In this document: positions 34,941-40,793 of the stretch, in pieces | Numbering within the stretch: the stretch's first letter is position 1 | Layout of the letters: every line of letters starts with the position of its first letter | Notes under the pieces: generated by a model | Databases searched by the model: none | Told to the model about the DNA's origin: nothing | Seen by the model: only the letters and a program-made list of their open reading frames with translations | Program-made: the position numbers and the translations under genes | Origin: Acidimicrobiia bacterium | GTDB taxonomy: Bacteria > Actinomycetota > Acidimicrobiia > Acidimicrobiales > Poriferisodalaceae | DNA length: 40,793 nt | Reading direction: 5' to 3' | NCBI GenBank assembly: GCA_022827265.1 | Contig: JAJDTF010000106.1 | Location: 1 to 40,793 of the forward strand

Positions 34941-36296
34941 CTAGGCCAGGCGCCAGCCTCCCGGCTCAGGGACTGGCAGGCCGAGGTGGTCGCGCAGCGT
35001 CGTGCCTGCGTACTCGGTGCGAAACAGGCCGCGGCGCTGCAGCTCGGGCACGACGATCTCGACGAAGTCCTCGAACGCTCCCGGCATGTGGGTGCCCGCA
35101 ATCACGAATCCGTCCACGGCACGCTCGGTGAACCACTCCTCGAAGTAGTCGGCCAACTCGACGGGACCGCCCACGGTCGGGTGCGCCAGCCGGCCCCGGC
35201 CGGACACCTGCACGAAGTCGCGCACGGTCGGGTTGGCGCGCCCGGTGATCTGCAGCACCTGGTTGCGGATGCCCTGGATGCCGGTCATGGCGTCGAGGTC
35301 GTCGTCGGACAGCGGCTCGTCGAGATCACGGCTGGCGAAATCGAAGTTCAGCCCCTCTGACAGCAGCGAGAGGTCGTCGATGAGCGTCGGCAGCTCGTCG
35401 TAGGCGGCACGGCGGTCCTCGGCTTCGGCCATCGTGCGGCCGACCACCGGGAATGTCAGATTGGTGATCTTCACCTGGTCGGGGTCGCGGCCGAGCGCCT
35501 CGATCTGGGACTTCACCGCGGCGTAGTGCTCAACGGCAGCATCCAGCCGCACCTGGCTGACGAACAGCAACTCCCCCCAGCGGGCGGCAAAGGTGGTGCC
35601 GCGGCCGCTCTGGCCGGCCTGGATGACCACCGGATGGCCCTGCGGTGTGCGGGGCACCGTGAACGGTCCGCGCGACGAGAACCACTGCCCTTGGTGGTCG
35701 AGCCGGTGCACTCGGTCGCCGTGCGCATACAGCCCTGCCGCCCGGTCGGCAGCAATCGCGTCGGCCTCCCACGTGTCCCAGTGGCCGTGCACGACCTCCA
35801 TGAACTCATCGGCCCGCTCGTAGCGCACGTCATGGGCAGGTGCCGCGGCCAAGCCCATGTTGCGGGCCTCGTTGTCGTTGACCGACGTCACCACGTTCCA
35901 CGCCGCTCGCCCGCCGGTGAGGTGGTCCAAGGTCGAAAACACACGGGCCACATGGAAGGGCTCGTAGTAGGTGGTCGAGTAGGTGGCGCCCAAGCCGAGC
36001 CGACTGGTGGCCATGCCCATCGCGGTCAGCACCGTGACCGGGTCGAGCTTGACGCAGCGAATGCCGGCCTCAACCGTGTGCCGGTGGTCGCCGCCGAACA
36101 TGTCGGGCATCGCCAGCCGGTCATCAAAGAAGCCGAGATCGAAGCGACCCGCTTCGAGCACCTGGCCGATGTGCCGGTAGTAGTCGAAGCTGGTGACGTC
36201 GTGGCGGGCGTCGGGGTGCCGCCAAGCGGCCGGGATGGTCGTGCAGTTCTGCGCCTGCAGAAATCCCACCAGCACGATTTGACGCTGAGCGTTCAC
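34941..36296 (-). CDS. LLM-class flavin-dependent monooxygenase (NtaA/SnaA/DszA group)
   Basis: 451 residues, the usual size for this group. Characteristic segments: GRFDLGFFDD (51-60), TSRLGLGATYSTTYYEP, LDHLTGGRAAWNVVTS (about 123-138) with the group's WNVVTS motif, and GHPVVIQAGQSGRG. These enzymes use FMNH2 from a separate reductase and O2 to oxidise chelators, sulfones or similar small molecules. No flavin reductase gene is nearby. Starts with GTG at 36296 and is divergent from the NUDIX gene. The specific substrate is unknown. Confidence 0.9.
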   Translation of the reverse strand: MNAQRQIVLVGFLQAQNCTTIPAAWRHPDARHDVTSFDYYRHIGQVLEAGRFDLGFFDDRLAMPDMFGGDHRHTVEAGIRCVKLDPVTVLTAMGMATSRLGLGATYSTTYYEPFHVARVFSTLDHLTGGRAAWNVVTSVNDNEARNMGLAAAPAHDVRYERADEFMEVVHGHWDTWEADAIAADRAAGLYAHGDRVHRLDHQGQWFSSRGPFTVPRTPQGHPVVIQAGQSGRGTTFAARWGELLFVSQVRLDAAVEHYAAVKSQIEALGRDPDQVKITNLTFPVVGRTMAEAEDRRAAYDELPTLIDDLSLLSEGLNFDFASRDLDEPLSDDDLDAMTGIQGIRNQVLQITGRANPTVRDFVQVSGRGRLAHPTVGGPVELADYFEEWFTERAVDGFVIAGTHMPGAFEDFVEIVVPELQRRGLFRTEYAGTTLRDHLGLPVPEPGGWRLA

Positions 36297-36404
36297 GACA
36301 AGCGATCGTAGAGAGCAATCGAGCCCGAGGGGGGCTCACGGGCGGCCTCGCCCACCGATCTGACCGCATCACGCGCTTGCCGGATCGGCAGCGGACGAGC
36401 CGTG

Positions 36405-37214
36405 ATGTCAGACTCAGCGGCCATGTCGAGCGCTGCGTCGAGCCCGAATCGAGTGATGAAGCCGGACGGCGAGATCGCGCACGACGCCGCGTTGCGGGAA
36501 CGGCTGGTGGCCAACCTGGCCCGCCATGAGGTGCGGCAACACCCGGGCGAGGGACGCAAGCACGCGGCGGTTGCAGTGATCGTGCTGGACAGCGACGCCG
36601 ACCTGCACGGCTCCGACCCCGCATTCAGCGGCCTGGGTGCCGAAGAACGGCGCGAGCTGCTGGCGGACATCCCGGGCGCTGCCGACGACCCGACGCTGAC
36701 CGGCGATGTCGAGGGAACAGCCGGAGGCGCAGCGGTGCTGCTGACCCGCCGCGGTTCTCACTTGCGCGGCCACCGCGGCCAGTGGGCGCTGCCCGGCGGC
36801 CGGATGGACGACGGCGAGACCGTGCTCGAAGCAGCCATCCGGGAGTGCTCCGAAGAGGTCGGCCTGGAGCTGACCGGCGACGATCTGCTCGGCCGGCTCG
36901 ACGACTATCCCACCCGCTCGGGCTACGTCATCAGCCCGTTCGTGTTCTGGCTGACCGACGATCGTGAACCGGTGGCGAACCCAGCAGAAGTGGCCTCGGT
37001 GCACCGGGTGTCGCTACGCGAACTGATACGGCCCGACTCCCCTCGATTCGTGAGCATTCCCGAGAGCGACCGTCCCGTCGTACAAGTACCCATCGGCGGC
37101 GACCTCATCCACGCCCCCACGGGCGCCGTGCTCTACCAATTCCGCGCCGTTGCTTACGACGGCCTCAACACCCGCGTCGACGAGCTGGAGCAGCCCGTAT
37201 TCGCCTGGCGCTAG
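36405..37214 (+). CDS. NUDIX hydrolase, CoA-diphosphatase type
   Basis: 269 residues. The NUDIX box is complete: G132, E138, R146-E147, E150-E151 and G153 in GGRMDDGETVLEAAI and RECSEEVGL. Just before it the CoA-diphosphatase signature LLTRRGSHLRGHRGQWALPGG is present, as in NudL/Nudt7 proteins that cut CoA to phosphopantetheine and 3',5'-ADP. The Mg-binding glutamates are intact. The ATG at 36405 was preferred to a GTG at 36402 and a later ATG at 36456. Starts divergently from the monooxygenase gene. Its end faces the converging FAD oxidoreductase. Confidence 0.88.
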   Translation: MSDSAAMSSAASSPNRVMKPDGEIAHDAALRERLVANLARHEVRQHPGEGRKHAAVAVIVLDSDADLHGSDPAFSGLGAEERRELLADIPGAADDPTLTGDVEGTAGGAAVLLTRRGSHLRGHRGQWALPGGRMDDGETVLEAAIRECSEEVGLELTGDDLLGRLDDYPTRSGYVISPFVFWLTDDREPVANPAEVASVHRVSLRELIRPDSPRFVSIPESDRPVVQVPIGGDLIHAPTGAVLYQFRAVAYDGLNTRVDELEQPVFAWR

Positions 37215-37242
37215 CGATGCGGCACGAATTCCATAGCTGCGG

Positions 37243-37308
37243 AGGCGGCAGGAGACTCTGCGACGTTGCGACCTGCTGGATCGCTGGTCGCTGAGGGTCC
37301 TGCCGCCT
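37243..37308. terminator. Inverted repeat between converging genes
   Basis: AGGCGGCAGGA (37243-37253), 44-base loop, TCCTGCCGCCT (37298-37308); a perfect 11-bp stem in the 124-base gap between the NUDIX and FAD-oxidoreductase stops. The location suits a bidirectional terminator, though the loop is long and no T-run is present. Confidence 0.5.
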
Positions 37309-37338
37309 GCGCAGCGGGCGCACATGCTTGAAGGCCAC

Positions 37339-38649
37339 CTAACCGAGCACGGACATTGACGAGCCGTGGAGGTCGCGATTGCGCGAGAACGTGCCCATGT
37401 CGATGTCGAAGCCGGTGTGCTTGCCAGCCACCACGACCGGATCCGCGTCGTGGTCGTGGCCAGCTTCGACCGCCCCGATCAGCTCGGCCATGCAATGCCC
37501 GGCCACCGCAGCATTCTTGAACTGGTTGCCGCTGGTGCCGATGGCCACGTAGAACCCGTCGAGCGAGGTGCGGTCGTAGATCGGAATCCAGTCGTCGGTC
37601 ACGTCGTACACGCCCACGATGCCCCTCGGCTGGTGCGGCAGGCCAAGGTCGGGCATGCGCCGAGCGAACCGCAGCACGTGGGTTTCCCACTGCTCGCGGG
37701 TGAGGTCCTGCGAGCAATCGTCGACCTCGTCGGCGGTGAGCCATTCCAGGTCTGCCATGTCGAGTTCGAGCGAGCCGATCAGGATGTTGTTGCCCACCTC
37801 GGGCCGCACGTAGCAGCCGCAGTCGTCGTCGGCCATCGCCGCGCCGACGTGCTCGAAGTCGAACCCAGCCGGTGAGGGCACGTGGTACACCTCCTTGCGC
37901 TGCGGCCGGGTGCTGACCGTCATGTCGTCGAGCACGCCCGCCAGGCCGTTGATGGCACTGCTGTGCGGGCCGGCGACATTCACCACCACCGGTGCAGCGA
38001 GCACGTCGCCATCCGCCAGCACGACGCCCTCGGCCCGACCTGATCCGGCGATCCCCACGACGGTGGAGCCGAAGCGAAACTCTGCTCCTGCGGCTTCCGC
38101 CGCCAGCCGGAGATTGTGGGCCGCAAGCTGCGGGTCGCCGATGTAGCCGGCTTCGGGCGTCCACAGCGCGCCGTCCAGCTGCGATGTCGGCTCGGCCCAG
38201 AAATCAGGATCGGCGATCTGCCGGGGCGGGCCGAAGCGTGACAGGTCGAAGTGCTCGAGCCGGGCGACGGCCTCGTCACGATCCCAGACCTCGTAGGGCA
38301 CGCCGAGCGCGTCGAAGTGCGGCACCGGCAGCAGGTGCGGGCCGTCGCCGCTGATCAGCGTGAGCATCCCGCACTTGGTGAACGTGGCGTAGCCGGCCTC
38401 GTCGCAGTCGCCGATGTGGGCAGGCCAATCCAGCCAGTACTGCAGCCCCTCGTACGACATCGCCACCCCCGCCCGGGTGGAGTAGGTGAACCGCACGATG
38501 GCCGAGGACGAACTGGTGGAACCCTGTCCGGCGCCCGGGTTGCGATCGACACCCACCACCCGCCAGCCGCGCCGGGCCAGCTCGCAGGTGACGGCGTTGC
38601 CGATGACCCCTGCCCCGATGACCACGGCGTCGTAGCCCTGCTCGCTCAT
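37339..38649 (-). CDS. FAD-dependent oxidoreductase (DAO / sarcosine oxidase-like)
   Basis: 436 residues. Dinucleotide-binding GAGVIG (12-17) with D35 at the end of the second strand, VVVNVAGPHS in the middle and a C-terminal DRTSLDGFYVAIGTSGNQFKNA. These match DAO-family amine or amino-acid oxidases (sarcosine, glycine, opine oxidases). It would oxidise a secondary or primary amine with FAD in the cytoplasm. The starting ATG at 38649 is unambiguous. It is 60 bases downstream of the M24 peptidase gene on the same strand, so possibly one operon for breakdown of a peptide or amine. Confidence 0.88.
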   Translation of the reverse strand: MSEQGYDAVVIGAGVIGNAVTCELARRGWRVVGVDRNPGAGQGSTSSSSAIVRFTYSTRAGVAMSYEGLQYWLDWPAHIGDCDEAGYATFTKCGMLTLISGDGPHLLPVPHFDALGVPYEVWDRDEAVARLEHFDLSRFGPPRQIADPDFWAEPTSQLDGALWTPEAGYIGDPQLAAHNLRLAAEAAGAEFRFGSTVVGIAGSGRAEGVVLADGDVLAAPVVVNVAGPHSSAINGLAGVLDDMTVSTRPQRKEVYHVPSPAGFDFEHVGAAMADDDCGCYVRPEVGNNILIGSLELDMADLEWLTADEVDDCSQDLTREQWETHVLRFARRMPDLGLPHQPRGIVGVYDVTDDWIPIYDRTSLDGFYVAIGTSGNQFKNAAVAGHCMAELIGAVEAGHDHDADPVVVAGKHTGFDIDMGTFSRNRDLHGSSMSVLG

Positions 38650-38709
38650 CCGATGCCGTCCTGACGTCCGTCGTACGGTTCTAGAAGCACTGCGCGGGCA
38701 CCCACGGCT

Positions 38710-40170
38710 TCAACCGATGCGGATCGGCTTCTCGATCGCGGCGGTCAGCACCTCGGGATCGCCGTCGGTTACGAGCACGTCGTCTTCGATGCGGATGCCG
38801 CCGAAGCCCCGCAGCTCGTCGACGCGCTCCCACACGACGCTCTCGGCGAACTTCTCCCGGCGGGCCGGGTCGCACAGCAGGGCGTCGATGAAGTAGACGC
38901 CGGGTTCGACGGTGGTCACCATGCCCGACCCGAGCACTCGGCCCGGTCCCAGCTTGGACAGCAATGGATCGTCGCTCGGTTCCCGGCTGTAGGGGATGCT
39001 CGTGATGTCATGCACCGACAGGCCCAGCAGGTGGCCGAGCCCGTGCGGGAAGAACAGCGCCACCGCGCCGGCTGACACGAGTTCTGCGGGGTCACCACGC
39101 AGCAGTCCCATCTCAACCAGGCCAGCACCCAGGATGCGGCCGGCGGCCAGGTGCACCTCCTTCCAGACGATGCCTGGACGGCACATGTCGATGGTCTGCT
39201 GCTGGGCGCTGAGCACCAGCTTCCACAGGAACTCCTGCTCGTCGGTGGGATCAGCACCCACGACCATCGTGCGGGTGACGTCGCTGGCGTAGCCGCCGAA
39301 CTGTGCGCCGGCGTCGATGAGCAGCAGGTCGCCAGCTTCAACTGTGCGGGTCGCGGGACGCAGCGGATCATCGCCTGCATAGACGTAGTGCAGGTAGGCA
39401 CCGTGCGGCCCGGAGGCAACGATGCTGTCGTAGGCCACCCGGGGTGCTCCTGCGGCGTAGAACTGCGCCTCCATGCCCACCTGAATCTCGCGCTCGGTCA
39501 TGCCCGGCGCTGCGTGCTGGTACACCCACTCGAACCCTGCCGTGCTCGCTGCAGCCGCACTCCGGATGTCGTCGAGCTCGGCATCGTCCTTGGTCATGCG
39601 CTCGAGCGCAATCGCGGCACTCAGTCGCAGCACCATCGCTCCGATCGAGGCATCAGCCTGCTCGTCGGCACCGTCAGCCGGTGTGGCCTCCGCCGTGGCT
39701 TCCGCTGCACTGCCGTCAGGTGTGGTCTCGGCTGCGGCGTCAGCGGTATCACCGTCAGACGTGTCAGTCTCGTCCGACGCTGTCGGCGCGGACAGTGCGT
39801 CGGGCATGGTCGCACCGGCACCGAGCTCGATGACTGCGCGGTCGCTGCGCTGGGACAGCCAGGCCTCCAGCTCGTCCAACGGTTGACCGACCGGCGTCGG
39901 CGGTTGCTCCCAGACAAGCCGCTCCGGCGTGAAGCGGGGTCCGAACAGCTCCCACTCGCCAGCGGCGGCGTCGAACGCCAACGTGGTGCCGGGCGAGCCC
40001 ACCGCCGTCAGGTAGGCGACATCGGGATGGGGCAGGAACGCAAAGTGCTGATCGGTCCCCGACCAGCCCGACGGCTCGCCGGCGCGCAAGACCACCACCT
40101 CGTCGGTGAGCTCCCAGCGCTCGGCCACCCGCGCCCGCCGCTCGGCCAACACCTCGTCTGTCGGCTTCAC
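38710..40170 (-). CDS. M24-family metallopeptidase (Xaa-Pro aminopeptidase-like)
   Basis: 486 residues, start GTG 40170 (MKPTDEVLAERRARVAERW); a longer open frame to 40434 reads as non-protein. The N-terminal creatinase/aminopeptidase P domain (1-125) and the catalytic pita-bread domain (from about 180) are both present. The five metal ligands are D286, D297, H380 (HGLGH), E422 (TTVEPGVY) and E462 (GIRIEDD). Between the domains lies a roughly 50-residue Ala/Asp/Glu/Thr-rich low-complexity insert (126-176) that is not usual in the family. It should release N-terminal residues before proline, or act on a related substrate. It precedes the DAO-family oxidase on the same strand. Confidence 0.9.
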   Translation of the reverse strand: MKPTDEVLAERRARVAERWELTDEVVVLRAGEPSGWSGTDQHFAFLPHPDVAYLTAVGSPGTTLAFDAAAGEWELFGPRFTPERLVWEQPPTPVGQPLDELEAWLSQRSDRAVIELGAGATMPDALSAPTASDETDTSDGDTADAAAETTPDGSAAEATAEATPADGADEQADASIGAMVLRLSAAIALERMTKDDAELDDIRSAAAASTAGFEWVYQHAAPGMTEREIQVGMEAQFYAAGAPRVAYDSIVASGPHGAYLHYVYAGDDPLRPATRTVEAGDLLLIDAGAQFGGYASDVTRTMVVGADPTDEQEFLWKLVLSAQQQTIDMCRPGIVWKEVHLAAGRILGAGLVEMGLLRGDPAELVSAGAVALFFPHGLGHLLGLSVHDITSIPYSREPSDDPLLSKLGPGRVLGSGMVTTVEPGVYFIDALLCDPARREKFAESVVWERVDELRGFGGIRIEDDVLVTDGDPEVLTAAIEKPIRIG

Positions 40171-40496
40171 GCCGCGCACCCTAACTTCCGCAGCGGCCGT
40201 CAAACACCCTGCCCGGTGGTCCGAGATACGCGCGAATGCAGGTGACATGGCGTTCTCAAGCGAACTTGCGCTGCGGACGGCTGGACCCCGACAGGGGTCG
40301 CAGCGACGGACGACACGGGGTAGCGGGCGTGGCCGAGCCGGGCGCCGATCGCCGCGCATCTCTCGCCATCGAGGCCCTCCGGGTTCGGCGTACTCACGAA
40401 CGCCGATCCCAGCAGGGCCTCGACCCCTACCCAAGGGCCCTCAACCCAGCGTCACCCCAATAATCGCGAAGAGCCTCGTTCCTTACCAAGGACAGC
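40171..40496. other. Intergenic region without a gene
   Basis: About 326 bases upstream of the M24 gene. Contains the presumed promoter of that gene (AGGG about 10 bases before its GTG) and several short open frames that look like chance. No tRNA, rRNA or clear repeat seen until 40497. Confidence 0.5.
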
Positions 40497-40629
40497 TCAT
40501 TCTGTAAGGTTATTTTCGCATCATTACAGAATGAAGGCCATTGAGTAAGGATATTGAGTAAGGATATATCGTTATCCTTACAGAAATACTGGCATTCAAT
40601 AAGGCTATTGTGTTATCCTTACAGAATGA
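40497..40629 (+). promoter_or_regulatory. Repeat-dense AT-rich promoter/operator before a Fic-like gene
   Basis: Several elements interlock. An 11-bp perfect inverted repeat, TCATTCTGTAA (40497-40507) and TTACAGAATGA (40524-40534). A third copy of TTACAGAATGA at 40619-40629 that contains the ATG (40626). Two exact tandem 13-mers ATTGAGTAAGGAT (40540-40552, 40553-40565). GTTATCCTTACAGAA twice, at 40571-40585 and 40612-40626, exactly 41 bases apart. And GTAAGGATA facing TATCCTTAC (40558-40566, 40573-40581). This looks like a multi-site operator. Confidence 0.6.
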
Positions 40630-40793
40630 GCTTGTTTGAAGATGGCGGAGCCGGCACCGTCGTCATCAGCGAATGGCAGGCACAACAAGTCCGCACCTGG
40701 AAACCCGCGAAGCTCAACGAACGCGATTTCGAACTGAACGCAAGCGAGGCACGCGCCACCGAGCGGGCAATCGCGGCACTGCGGACCGCTGAC
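40626..40793 (+). CDS. Fic-family protein, N-terminal fragment (partial)
   Basis: 56 residues up to the window edge: MSLFEDGGAGTVVISEW, then VRTWKPAKL, FELNASEARATERAIAALRTAD. The layout W-x-P-x-x-L, a short hydrophilic run, then R-x(4)-A-x(2)-A-L resembles the N-terminal domain that precedes the catalytic Fic domain in many Fic proteins (AMP-transferases). The HxFx(D/E)GNGR motif, if present, lies outside the window, so this is a tentative call. The ATG sits inside a repeat copy, so there is no normal ribosome-binding site and the mRNA may be leaderless. Confidence 0.5.
   Translation, partial: MSLFEDGGAGTVVISEWQAQQVRTWKPAKLNERDFELNASEARATERAIAALRTAD

Noticed and set aside
40497-40629. Repeat cluster considered as a CRISPR array
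   Set aside because: Repeats are short, mixed in orientation and irregular, without equal spacers; fits an operator better.

Overview
The window is GC-rich, uses many GTG and TTG starts, and combines mycobacterial-type gene families: ergothioneine synthesis, a single-chain long-chain acyl-CoA carboxylase, several CaiB/BaiF CoA-transferases and SCO6745-like proteins. This points to an actinobacterium, plausibly of the Acidimicrobiia, but no rRNA, tRNA or other phylogenetic marker is present, so the placement is an inference.

Layout. 1-141 is the right end of an ISL3-type insertion sequence. 142-879 is a VapBC toxin-antitoxin pair with a strong palindromic operator. 985-6427 is a two-gene cassette: an AAA_14/DUF4143 ATPase followed, with a 4-base overlap, by a 1396-residue NACHT/STAND ATPase carrying a C-terminal PD-(D/E)xK nuclease-like domain. 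It is preceded by a 40-bp AT-rich inverted repeat and is the best candidate here for an undescribed conflict or defence system. 6492-16380 is metabolic: enoyl-CoA hydratase, dienelactone hydrolase, an SCO6745-family protein, zinc alcohol dehydrogenase, egtD and egtB (ergothioneine), and the single-chain acyl-CoA carboxylase.

16398-22132 is a second defence island, four genes on one strand: an N6-adenine methylase with an N-terminal nuclease-like segment, an HNH nuclease with two topoisomerase-type zinc fingers, and an RloA/RloB (AbiL-like) ATPase plus TOPRIM pair. It is followed by an IS1182-type transposase pseudogene (5' truncated, internal TGA) and a second copy of the ISL3 end. The two ISL3 ends lie in direct orientation about 23.3 kb apart and bracket both defence loci.

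23631-40170 is metabolic and membrane-related again: two tandem paralogous double-domain CaiB/BaiF CoA-transferases, three paralogous multi-pass membrane proteins in a row, a double-domain polysaccharide deacetylase/allantoinase-like protein, a HigB/Gp49-type toxin with an unrecognised small partner, a luciferase-like monooxygenase, a CoA-type NUDIX hydrolase, a DAO-type FAD oxidoreductase and an M24 peptidase. A recurring theme is internal duplication in which one half appears to have lost catalytic residues (both CaiB proteins and the deacetylase).

The window ends in a repeat-dense AT-rich promoter (40497-40629) before a truncated gene that looks like the start of a Fic-family protein. The motif ATTGAGTAA in that promoter also occurs in the 40-bp palindrome before the NACHT cassette, which suggests a shared kind of control of two accessory loci.
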